Positions 48,287 through 61,800 of a DNA stretch of 64,000 nt are shown here, one piece after another. Positions within the stretch are counted from its first letter, which is position 1. Each line of letters starts with the position of its first letter. The position numbers and the translations under genes were made by a program. This DNA is from Ancistrus triradiatus (Eukaryota > Chordata > Actinopteri > Siluriformes > Loricariidae): NCBI GenBank assembly GCA_025084515.1, contig JAJAGP010000085.1:372001-436000 (forward strand), read 5' to 3'. A model generated the notes under the pieces. It made no database searches. It was not told where the DNA came from and worked only from the letters and a program-made list of their open reading frames with translations.

Positions 48287-49598
48287 GCAGCACTAACGCA
48301 GACCAGGAATTTTCCAGCACTGAATTCCAAGCTAGGACGAAAATATCAAGCCTAACTCTGAAGATAAAATCTGCAGCCCTGCTCAGATCTTCTGGCCACC
48401 TTTCCACTAGGTTTGTTTAAAACGTCCCGTCCCGAGTCAGCACAGGGTCGGTGATCAGAGATAACGCTCAGAGGCTTTCAGACGGCTCGCTTTAATGTCG
48501 CACTTCCATTCCAGCACAGCCCGGAAAAAGCCTCCCTCGCCGAGTTCCGCTCTCGTGCCAAAATCGCTCTGCACAGGAGAACCCGGGGCCGATGACACCA
48601 TCAAAGGAGCGTGGGCAATTCGTCACGGGCTCCACCCTCGGTGTTTCGCCCCAGGTGACGCTTGGAATGGGGTCACAGGTCATGCACTCACCCACGTCCA
48701 GGATGTCTAGATTGATGACGTCCGAGGTGGCGCTCCCGAGCTGGTTGGAGGCCTCCACCCAGATCTCGTAAGGCGTGAAGAGGGCGAGGTCGCGTGGGAT
48801 GTAGCACGTGTACGGCTGGCCGGCGCTGTAGTCCTCACACTCTTTCTCCTGCCCGTACCATCTGTGTGGAGCGACAACAAACACGGGTTAAGATGCCGAG
48901 CTTCACATCTGCATCAGGTTTCACCAGGGCTGCCCAAACTGCGGCACAAAATCTGCTCATGTGCTGCTTGGAAATGGTATTTTATATATGCTTCTTAAAA
49001 GTGTACATAAACAGTGGTACTGTGTCTATAATATGGGATAGGCACAGTCCTGTGCAAAAGTCACCACTGGATTAGATGTGCTATGGTTTTAACAGCGGTG
49101 TAGTGGCCACATATCATTAGCTCTCAGTCTCTGTAGGAGGATACAACCAGAAAATATGGGACATTTGTAAGCAGTATTACAAAACAAACAAAAAGCACAC
49201 CCTATAGGGTACAGTGGTAAGTATTGGGTGCGATCTCCCCTTACACTTGAGCAAAAGCAGCATCCGGCAGGTTCATCTGGAGGCCGCAGTCCGAAGAAGC
49301 TTAATCAGGAATGGTCTTTTTGGAACGATAACAGCCAAGAAACCACTTTTTCAGAAAAGTAAAACTCACAAATGAATGACGATCAGTAGAAAAGAGGATT
49401 ATAGAGTGACAAATCCAATCGTCAACAATATGTTATATACGGTCACTATGCCACTGGTAAAAGAACAAATCTAATGGTGGCCAAAGACTTTTGCACAGTA
49501 ATATATATATACATACACACACACACACACACACACATATACACGTATATATATATATATATATATATACCCATAATATATACATACACACACATACA

Positions 49599-49656
<58 letters not shown>

Positions 49657-49662
49657 GTTTTG

Positions 49663-49707
<45 letters not shown>

Positions 49708-49763
49708 GTATATATATATATATATATATATATACCCATAATATATACATACACACACATACA

Positions 49764-49794
<31 letters not shown>

Positions 49795-49827
49795 GTTTGT
49801 TTGTTTGTTTTGTTTTGTTTTGTTTTG

Positions 49828-49868
<41 letters not shown>

Positions 49869-52800
49869 GTATATATATATATATACACATTATATATACA
49901 TACACACACATACATATTATACATATTATATATATATATGTTTTTTTCTTTTTTACACACACACACGCACACACACACACACATACATATATATATAAAG
50001 AAACTGCCATTTTCTAGACACTGGTAAAATGGTATACATCTGGTGCTTAAATTATTTTATATATAAGTCAAAAAACTATTTTATATACATATTGCTAAAA
50101 TTGTATTTTATACAAATTCCTAAAATGGTATTTTATATATATTACTAAAATTTTATTTTATATATTACTAATATGGTATTTTTTATACATTTCCTAAAAT
50201 GAGATTTTATATATATTACTAAAATTTTATTTTATATATAATGCTAAAATGGTATTTTTATACATTTTCTAAAATGGTATTTTATATACATTTCTTATAA
50301 TGGTATTTTATATATATTACTAAAATTTTATTTTATATATATTACTAAAATGTTATTTATATATAACGCTAAAATTGTATTTTATATACATTTCTTATAA
50401 CGGTATTTTATATATATATATTACTAAAATTTTATTTTATATATATTACTAAAATGGTATTTTATATATAACGCTAAAATTGTATTTTATATACATTTCT
50501 TATAACGGTATTTTATATATATATATTACTAAAATTTTATTTTATATATATTACTAAAATGGTATTTTATATATAACGCTAAAATTTTATTTTATATACA
50601 TTTCTGAAAATTGTATTTCATTATATATATTCCTAAAATGGTATTTTATATATAACGCTAAAATTTTATTTTATATATTTCTTAAAATTTTATTTCATAT
50701 ACATTTCTTAAAATGGTATTTTTACACATCCTGCTTAAATTGGTAGTTTATGCACTGCTTAAAATTATGTCACTCAATGCTTAAAATTGCTACGTCCTTT
50801 ACTGTTTAAAAAATGACTTTTCACATTCTGCTTAAAAAAACATTTTATACACAATTCTTAAAATGGTATTTGAAACCTATCCTGCTTTAAAATGTATTTT
50901 ATGTACTACTTTGCCATGATATGCATAAAAATGTTATTTATAAACACTGCTTAATAATGGTGCTTTATACACAATGCTAAAAACTGTAGGTCAGGTATTA
51001 GACTGCTTAGAAAGCTGATTTACTGCTTAAAAAATGGATATTCGTACTGTTAGAGAGAGCACTTTATACCCTACCATAAAAATGGCGTGCCACATAGTGA
51101 ATAAACATGGTATTTCACACACTTGCTGCTCGGCGGTAACACCGATGTTATTTCACTGTACCATAAAACAGACGTCTGTTTCTCCTTTATTTGATGCCAC
51201 CGAGTTTCCACGCAGCAACAAAGCCTTCTCGTATACGACCCAGTCGATTTGTCCAAACATGAGCGCATTATTTCTGTTGGCTAACAATGTATGTGAAGCA
51301 TGCAGCGTCCTGCGCGACCACACCGTCAATAAATGCATTCACGTCTGCATTCACTTCTCCCCCTTTCATGTACAGCCATAAAAGGATTAGCGCAGATCCG
51401 GTTTGAGAGCTCCTCAAACACCGGCAAACTGCCCACGGGCTAAAGCAGCAGCTCAGCCTGAGCAATAAATAGCACTGCTGGCTGCGGGAGAGACCTTTGT
51501 GCTGGGAGGTTATGGGTTCAGATCCCAGCACTGACGAGACCACGCCTTCAAATGGCACTCGTCTCTTCTGCAATTGTTTTCATGCTTTTATTGTCATATA
51601 TTACTAGTCTTTGTTTATGAAGAAATAATTAAGGTTTAAAGGAAAAATGCACTTATCCTAATGATTGTATTAGGATAAATAAATAAAATAAAGTTTATTC
51701 AATAAATCACCTTATGTGTGTTGAGGTTTTTAAACAGTCATTATATCGATGGGTGGGTTTTCATGTCTAAGTATTCAATGACCTTCCAATAAGAAAAAAA
51801 AGGATATTTTAAGGATGTTTTAAAAACAATAAGCTTGAATAACTTGGGACCTTTCCAAAACTAAATCGAAACCTCAGATGCAGATGCAACACGGCGGTGG
51901 GGGTTGTGTGGTGACGAGTGGTGGTGACGAGCGGCGCTTACTTGAGTTTGTATTTGAGTGTGTATTTGGTCTTGATGAAGGTCTCGCCCTGGCCCCCAGG
52001 GGCCCATTTACACGTCAGATCCTTCGTGTTCCTGGACCAGCAGGTGAGGTTGACAGGTTTCTCGGGAGGCACTGTGGAGACAGGAACCGAAAAACAGTTG
52101 CAGCTGTGCAGCCTGAAGTGTGTTTACAGAGACCACGATACGATCCTAAGGGTGGAACGGGTCTTCGTCTAGACCTCGGTGACTCTTAAAAGTGGTGAAG
52201 AGTGGTGGAAATCATTCCATCATAGGACTCATAGGAATACAGAGTCGGTGGATGCCAGGAGGACTCTACCTGCCAACAGTAAAGGTGGGTGAAGGAGGGA
52301 TAAGGGTGTGGGCCGCTCTGATTGGCCGTTTGGTTCCAGTAAAGGGAAATATAACTCACTGACACATCTAGTAACCTACATTTGAGCTTAATGGTTGAGA
52401 GTCTGGAACCTTTCCATAAACTTAAACTAAACCCCATACAGAAATGGTTTGCCTTTGAAGCTCTGACCTCAACCCCATCAAAGGTTTTGGGGTGAACCGG
52501 TCGACCAACTACGAGCCACTAAAGCTCCTGTGGTAGACCGGCAGCGCACACGCAGTCACCTGTTGGTGAAACCCAAACATAACTCCGTTAGGTCCATTCA
52601 CCCAAAGATGGCTCGTGAAGGATTTTCCATCTTGCTGCTCAAGTGCAGATCCTAATCTGCGTCTGCAAAGTCAGAACCAGATACATTTAAAGGGACAAAA
52701 AAAACAACCAGATGAAAGAGCAGATCCTCATCGGGACGCTGAAAGCCTGAAAATAATGGGCCGACTTAAATATTTTCAAGAGAGGATGAGCGCTTTCAGC

Positions 52801-55800
52801 TGCCATCCTCGATTATGTTTGGGCCACGCGCCCAGATTCCATTCAACTGAGAACAAAAGGCAGGCGGGTGGAAGTGCCGGAGCCTGATTACGACTAAAAC
52901 CAAGGGAACGTGGCTCTTCAGCGTCCATACGCGGTCCAGCTTTGGGTTCGGCATTCAGCACAGACGTCCTACGATATGAGCAATCAAGGGCTTGCTACAT
53001 TGGCAGCTTGGTGTTTGTGGGCACCTTGCGTACCCCCATGCATCCCTTGTCCCGGATAACTCTTTACCATCGATGACACCATTTGCTTGGACTTGAAATT
53101 TGTATTGGCTTGAAAATATCCAGAGCGACCTACAATCCAAGCAATCAAGGCTCAAGGACCTCGCCAAAGGCCCCAAAGGTAGCAGCTTGGCATTAGTTTG
53201 ACTTTACTTAGTTTGCCAGGACCTTAGCCGCTGAAACACCGGCCTTAGCTTCTGCCTTGTCTTTTCTTGACCTGGTTGAAAATATCCATAATCCTTAACC
53301 ATGAAGCCACCACTGGATAAGGGTGTGTCATCTTGAACGGCTTCCAATCTAAGCACTAAAGTTCAAGACCGTTCAACAGAGGCACCTTGGTGTTGGTGGG
53401 GCTTGACCCCTCAAAGCTCTGCCCAACAGCCGGCACCTTAACCAGAGTCCCAGCTATCCTGGCTACCTCTGCTTTCTCCACCATTATGGAAGGTGGTATC
53501 GGTCTAATAAAATGGGCAAGGACGCTCCTTAATGTAGAGGCAGTTTGGTGTTGGTGGGACTTGAGATTCAACCTTCAGGCCAATCCAGAACCTTACCGCC
53601 TCTCAACCACCTCTTCTTTCCTGTCAGCATTTGCTCAGCCTTTCCTTGGCAGTAGGCATCCTTACCCAGAGCGACTAAACGCCCAAGAAATCAAGGGTTT
53701 GGACCTTTTACACTGGCAGCTTGATGATAGAGAGCCTCCAGAGTCCCGACTTGCAGTTGCTCCAGAGCTTCTAAATGGTCAAGCATTCATGGGTTGTTAC
53801 AGCTCCAGCTTGAGACTAGAACCCTTCATAGTCTAGAACCTTATCTACTAAACCACCATCTCTCCGTCCACCTGTAAAAACTTCGCAGCTGCTCGGAAAC
53901 AGGAACAGTCTGGACCTCACAGGTTCCAATAAATGGTCCAACTCTGTGTCCACTCGGTTAACCAGAACCCAACATTCTTTATAAACCAGGGGACAATTTT
54001 GGAAAATTCCTTCTCTGACATTTTGCCATTGTATTTTTTTCTGCCACCATGTGTCACAATAAGTTTTTACAGCCTGACAGCAGTAATTGTTTTCGTGCAG
54101 TGCGGCTCAAAAAGAATGCAGCAGTGAAGACCATTACAGGCCCCCACAGACTGCAAGTCGGGAACAATGCACGTTCTAGGAACACAGCGAAGAACTTATG
54201 TGGTGTGGATTTTAACCAACCAAGAGTTGATTGTTTTCCAATGGTCAAAATCTCTTACTGAATTACTTTTCAGTTCTTCACATCATAATGGATTCACTGG
54301 TTGCACAGAGTGAATGAAGCAAGGTCGCCCATACAGGTACCCCGCGTTATGACCTGGGAAACCCGGACGTTACCATACACATCGTCACATAGCAGTTTAG
54401 ATACGTTGCACATAGTGTCCAATATTATTTTAAATAATGATATCAATTAATAATATTCAGTACTGGCCTGTCCAACTCTCATCATTGTATCTTTTATCAA
54501 ATTTGAAACACTTCTGAACGTTGCCTTCCAAGACTGCAATTCTCTTTTCTGTCAGCAGGTGTCACAAGGGTTCACTCACTAGTTTTCCATCATTCAGACA
54601 TGAATTAGATATATATAAGACAGATTTTTATTCCTATTATATTATAACTCATTAAATGTCCAAAAAAAGTCATATTTCAATTAAAAAATGCAAAATAATT
54701 AATTCATCTAACAACAACACAAATACGAGAGATATTAAATTACATACATTTATTTATTTAATGTGGAATTCATTCATTTTCACTGTGTGTCTTTTTTGCA
54801 AACAATATTAGAATAAATTTTGCAACTAAGCAACGATTATTTACGTAAGCGATGCGGACTTACTCCCGACGTAGAGACAGGACCCTCCGAGGACGTGCCC
54901 TACCCCGCTGTGGCACACCAGGTTGTCCCCGGAGCGCTGCCTCGAGCCGCTCAGGTTGCTCAGAGTGACGCCGAGGACGCTGGGGCTCAGGACGCTGTAG
55001 GAGCTGTTGGGGAGACGCCGGCCGTTCAGCGTCCAGTAGAGCGAGGCGGCGTGGAGCCCGTGGTCCGTCCCCAGGGTGCAGGTGGCGGTCAGGCTGGCGC
55101 CGATCCTCAGCGCCGGGTCCTGAGGGTACACGTTTGCCATGGCTGCTGGGAAAGATGGAGCTGTTAGGTCTCGAGGAAAAGCAGCCACATCACAGATCCT
55201 CCACCATGCTTCACAGTACGCTCTGTAGAAGCAACCTTTTTTATACCAAACATACAAAGTGCGTCTCATCTGACCACATTATCGAACATAATGGATTTTA
55301 TTGCTGCAAAAGTAAATATGTAAATATAAGTGCTATACATTGGAACCTCGGAATTCGAACTTAATCGGGTCCAGAAAGCCATTCGAACTCCATTTGTGAT
55401 CAAAATGCCCCTTAAGGAGGAATGTAAATAATCCGTTCCAACACCAAAATGATTTTTTTTATGTCTATATTCATATGTAATCAATGATGAAAGCATGAAT
55501 TAAGACCGGACTGGATTAGATGCCCCATTTTTGGGTGCCCATGTTCAAAGTCTGACAAACTTGGGTGCAAAAAAAACGTTCGATGTCCAAAATGTTCGAG
55601 CGAAGAGGTGGTCGAATTCCGAGGTTCCACTGTATAAACAGATCTGACTGAGACAGCCATCTACCGGAGTAGACACCCGACTTTAGTGGCGCAAGATCTA
55701 AACAGTGCACGTTCTCTTGTCTCGGTTTAAATGATTTAAACCAGACCTGCTGAGTGATTGCACTAACTGCGCTAAACTAATTGTGATCCTACCGTTGAGG

Positions 55801-58800
55801 TACTACTTGGACGACGTTAGATACCGGATTTTATCGGTGCCAGACTAAACATGGCGCGTTGACAAGTCCGCTAACTGGATGGGATTTAAGAGGACCCGGA
55901 GCAGATCTTTGTTTACAGTCCCGCTGGCGCTAATGTTGGGGCAGCTAGATCATTAAAGCAGGTACTGGATTTTGCGAACGTGGTTTTAAGATCTGGGCCA
56001 GCCCCGGTGTTTAACAGCGTTACCCTTGGACGATATTCATTCGGCACATTGTTTAGATTGGATAATTGCAATTTTATCACTTAACTCGGAGCCAGTCCCG
56101 AAAACAATGGGCAATCACCCGTATTTATTTTCTCGTGCCTTTCCGAGGGGGGAACCAGCTCTCTGAGGTAAGGACCGAACCAGCAGGCCTGCTAAACCAA
56201 AGCAAACATGCATCATCGCCGCCTAAAGCCCCGGATTAAGAGGGCCTAACGGGGGGACCCGCTCCTGCGTCGGTCGCTCAGCACCTCTGCGTTGGGAAAA
56301 TCCGATCTTTCCCTGACACACGCTTGTTTGAGTCTGTTTACGTGAACAGAGGCCCGGGGGGAAGCCGCTCGGGGCCTGAAACGTGCGTTACCACATTCCC
56401 GGGCTCCGTTAAAATCTCACGCCTGACGCAGAGGGTGTGAATGTGGCGAAGCTTAATTAGACGTAATTAGCCCCTGCCTTTTGACTTCACACCTGTGCGT
56501 GCAACAAGCTGCCCCGAAAAGACAGCCGAGCGCGATTGTTACGGCCTGGCGGAGGAATCCTAGACTGCCTAGAGTGGTATTAACACCTGTATTAACAGCG
56601 GCCGGACTCAAACAAACACAATCGGGCGCTGCTGTTAATAAGGCCTGTCAGGGGAAGATTTATTTGCCTTTTCTTTTCCCTGGGAATTTAATAAGCGTCT
56701 CCGGTTCTTACAGGAATTTAATAAAGCTGGAACGGGTTTGGATAATGGAGACTGGTTTATTGCACGTATAGAGCGCGCGACAATAAAAGCACAGCCGTGT
56801 TCAATTAACACCTACTGCTTTGAATTAGAGTGTTGGTTTAGAACATATTTTAACATTTCGATCCAAGAGGACCCAGATAAAGAGCTGAATTATGGCTTAT
56901 AATGAAAAAGTTATACGACTGTTAGAAACAGGCTGCTTTCTTTTCCAACTAAAGCATATTTTTGCAGACTGAATGAACTGGCCTGCAATGAGAACAAAGT
57001 TCCATATTCCTACGCTGTAGTGTTCCTCAAACAACTACATTTTATAGTTTTATGAATGTTTCCAAGCACTGTAATAACGCCATTATAACATTATTACGCT
57101 ATACACACTGCACTGTACATAATTCTACCATAATAAGTCCATAATTAATTATTACACTGACACAATCACTAGAGATGCACCAAAACGTTCTGGAAAAAAC
57201 AAAAAGATTGGATTTTCGACTGAAAAAGGTCAACTCCAGACTCGGCCAGAGCTCAAAGAGTATCTTTAATGCATGAGTTGGTCCACCAGGACGGCCAAAA
57301 CACGTCTTAACTCTGTTCCTCGACCAAAAAGATTCTGATAATCCCATCGGCTCTATGCAAGACAAGTTGGCAAGTTAGATAAACATGTACTGCAGTGACA
57401 AGTTCTCTGTAGGAACCTGGTTTAAATGAGGGTCTAGACCAGACCACAAATTTCTTTAGCCTACTGGTGAGGAACTCCTTGCTACTGGATTTTATTGGTG
57501 CCAGACTAAATATGGTGCAGACTTATAGAGGTCACTAGGAATGAGACCAGAATGAATTCTTATACTCTTACGTACGCTGAAGGAGCACCAAAATTTCAGC
57601 CACAAATTTTCCAGCCAAAAAAAGTACATTAAGCTGAAAAACCGCCAACGTCAGGCCGGGCCAGAGAGCGGAAGACCTGAGCATTCGATGAGTATCTTTA
57701 ATGCTTTAAGGACGACCGAAAAAAGACACGAGCACAGAAAGGCGTTTATGCTTATTATAAGACCAGAAGGGACGCCTAACAGAACTCAAACCTTATTAAA
57801 ATTCAAAAAACACCTACATTTTTGCAGCACTCTTTCACGTGCTACCACCTTGGCTGGGTGAAGATGTTCCCCTTATCCCTGTAGCCAATGGTTCAAACCC
57901 TCAAAAATCAGCTTGAATTGTGAGTGAGAGAGTTTGAGGAACGCTTCAAACGTCCTCTTCATGGCAATAAAAATAAGAAAGTAAGAAAATATTCACGTGT
58001 TCATTTGTATCCAAAGAATTTGCTGGGCTCGCTGTGAGAAACTTTGGCAACTCGAAGGAAGGAAACAAAAGGAGTTGAGGAGAGCTTCTACAAACCCACT
58101 AGCGATGGAGTGGGCCACATACTTTGGCCTCCCCGAGGAAGGCCACGACCATGAAGGGGCACCTCGTCGTCAGACATCAGGAATGAGGGCGCTTGAAACA
58201 GAGTCTGTCAGTTTGAAGCAGCAAAGTAAGGCTCCCATCATGGTGCCCCTTCGTTGCGTAGTTGTGTAGTCGGTCTAACCTTGGTTTTGGTTTTGTGTTT
58301 GACTTTGCTCCGATCGGGGTACGTACATGTCTGGGAAATCCAGGATAGGCCCCTGAGACCCTGATCAGCACAGCCATGGCTAAACCAGTGGGAGGCCAGG
58401 TAACCTTATATATTACAGTAGTGGGAACATGGATTAGTTCTCCTCATCTTCCAAACTCCAATCATTTTAAAGCGTAATCCCCGCGTATCCACCGGCGCTC
58501 GTTTGTAAGGGTTCGGAGCGCTGGCGACTTCGTTAAAACCTGCACGAAAGCGTCACGGTACTCCTGTTTCGATCCGTGTTAAAGCGTGACCAGGGGAGGC
58601 GAAACTTTTCAGACTCAATTAAACAAAGCCAAGCTGGATTCAGGATCATTCTACGAGATTAAGCTTCATTTTCCTGTCTAACTGTCTAAGCGTCATCCGA
58701 TGTGTCATGAAAACCAAACGCGCGTAATTACTAGCTATGTTCAGATAATGGCTCCAAATTAAGAGGAAGATAATTACCCCGGGAGTCTGAATTAAGTCAT

Positions 58801-61800
58801 TAAGTCAAGACTTGCAGAGCACATTTAGTGTCTAGACTCTGGCACTAATCTGATACGACTTCTGAACGGCTTTGAACTATGTATGAACATAATTATTCTA
58901 TTTACCAGGACTGTGTGTGCTCTATACGGAGCCCTGTAATCCCAACCCTGCACCCATTATAGCCTAAATCATTACAAGGGTGGCCAATCATACACTAAGT
59001 CACCTTATATAACCTTAGCAATCAATCTACTTTGTTCAATTTAATGATAAACACTCATTTTATACGGATTTACGAAGTTTCCACGCATGCATTCATAACC
59101 TGCATAAGTCAATGTAGCTAAATGACCTCAAGTAACCTTGATCAGAGCGAGTGCCATGTTGTAAAGAATTATTTAATCCCGTATCTGTTAATTCCATGGT
59201 GTGAACTTTAGGATTAATGCAATTCTGTATAAATTAGCTCCAAATTGTAACACGTCATTCAAGAGCTTAGGAATTAATGTATCCCTGTTTTAGATAATTC
59301 CAAGCTGTAAGCCAAATCTCTATAAATTAATTCCATATTTTTGAGATGAATGTGTCCTTGTATTCGATCATTCCAAGTTTTAATTCTCTCTATAAAGTAA
59401 GGCCAGATTTTCAGTATTACTGTAATCCTATATTAAATAATTCCAAGCTATAATCCTTAATATCGACCTGTATAAATGAATTCCATATTTTTGGGATTAA
59501 TGTATCCCCATACCAAATAATTCCAAGCTATAATCCTAAACACGGACCTGTATAAGTTAACACCAGATTTTCAGTATTACTGTATCCCTGTATTAAATAA
59601 TTCCCAGTTTTAATCCTCAATTCTACTCTCTATACATTACTTCCATATTTTTGGGATTAATGTATCCCCGTACCAAATAATTCCATGCTATAATCCTAAA
59701 CACCGACCTGTATAAGTTAACACCAGATTTTAAGCTTTAATGTAATCCTGAAGTTCTTTATCCTGTACTGCAGGGATTTGTTTAATCCTGCATAAACTGT
59801 GCTGGACTTAATCCTGTTTTAAGGGTTAATGCAATAACAGATATTCACTCAGTATTGCAAGGATTAATCTAAGTCGGTATATGATTTAGGATTAACCGAG
59901 CCTTACAAATATTGATCTCATTCATCATACTGTAAGGACCTGTTTAAGTTATCAGGATTAGTTCATTCCAGGTTGTAAGACTTAATACGGATCTTAGTTC
60001 GGAGTTCATTCCTTACTGAAGGGTTTATTTAATTCTGTATTAGATAATCTCATGTTAACAGCCTTAATGCGACGCTGTCGATGCTAATTCCAGATCGTAA
60101 GGATTACTTTATCGCTGGTCAAGTTTATTCCGCGCTCTAAGCCTTGCTACACGTATACTGTACGTTATTGTCGGACTGTAAGCCCTAACGTGACCCTGTC
60201 CATTTTTATCCTAATTTAAGGATCATTTTAATCATATCCCGAATAAGTCAATTCCATGTCATTAATGAGGATTAACCCGTGTTATCAGCATTAACACGAT
60301 GCTGCAGACGATAATTCCATACTTTAACGTTATGTATTTGAATCTCAATTTCATGGATTAATCTAACCCTGTATAAATCAATTCCACATGGTCAGGATTT
60401 GTTTGTCTCTGCTTAAGATAACTTGGCCTGCATGTGTTAATTCCTTATTTCCAGGATTAAAGTCGTCCTGAAGCTGGTTATCCTGTGCTGTAGAGATTAC
60501 TGTAATCATGGATATATTAATTCCACATTCCAAGGATTAACTTATCCCTGTTCAAGTTTGTTTCGTGATACAAACCTTAAAGCAGATCTACATATATATA
60601 TATATATGTGTTTAAGCCTTAATGAGATCCTGAAGTTGCTCATCCTATATTGTAGAGATTAATCCCATATCCCATCACATATTAATTCCAGATTAAGGTT
60701 TAATGTAATTCTATATTTGTTAATCTCATTATTAATGCAAACCTGCAGATCCGTGTTTCAATTCTTACTTGAACCCTGAATAAAATCATTTCATTTTGCA
60801 AGGATTACTTTATCCCTGTGTAAGTTAGCTCCACATCAGAAGCCTTAATACAGACCTGCATCTGTTAATTCCCTATTTTAAGCCTCAGTGTCATCCTGAA
60901 GTTGTTAATCCTGTATTGATGCATCTAATAATTCCCGGTTGCGAGCATTAATCCCGCATTTAAGCATGTGTATGTTAATACAGATCTGCATGTGTTAATT
61001 CCATATTTTAAGGATTAACGTAACTCTGTCTTTGATAATCCCGTATTATAAGGCTTGATGCAGTGCCGAATTTTTATTTAGTTTAAACCTGTGTAAAATA
61101 ATTACAGCTTAACGCAATGCTGTAGTTGTAAAGTATTAATACCGAGGCTCAATCCATCCCAGTATTAGTTAATTCCGGATTATAAGGATTAATTGATCCC
61201 TCCTTAAGATAGCTCCATGTTATAAGCTTTAATACAGCCGGATACAGTTTAATTCTGCATGGCAAAGATTGCTATAACGTAATGCTGTATGAAAACTTAC
61301 AAGCAAGTATGTGGAAAAGAATTACTCTGTCTGGATTTAATTCCACGCTTTAGTTTTATACTTTAAGACTTAATAGCTGGCAGTAATTCCGTATTTAAAG
61401 GCTTAACCCAAGCCTGTAGGTGTTAATCCCAGATTCTCAGCAGCTGGCTCACTTGCTTTCCTTGGCCAAACAGCAGTGAGCTGTCATACTGCATTAAAAA
61501 AGCATGTGCTCGGATGAATTATGGCCTGACCTGCTGAAACCCTGAACCTTTCCTCACCCTCAAAAGTGAACCAGTAGGTGATTAATCAGGGATGATGGGG
61601 AAAGTTTGGTGCTCGTCTGCGATCTGGTCTCTTTAAAGGGTCATGTTTTGGATTCACCGCAATGAGGCACCTATGTGCAAATCCCAGCAGTGTCTCAAGA
61701 CCAACTGTTTTTAGGAGGACTGTGATCTTGGGAGCACGCACACACACATACACACACACACTAATGTAAAAATCCCAAACTTGTAGGCTACTCACGGGTG

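Noticed and set aside
49446..50027. Long ORFs on both strands made of HTHTHT, IYIYIY and CVCVCV
   Set aside because: Translation of CA/TA simple repeats; open on several frames at once.
53387..53836. 149-residue plus-strand ORF in crlf1 intron 2
   Set aside because: It overlaps decayed SINE-tail sequence and has no recognisable family.
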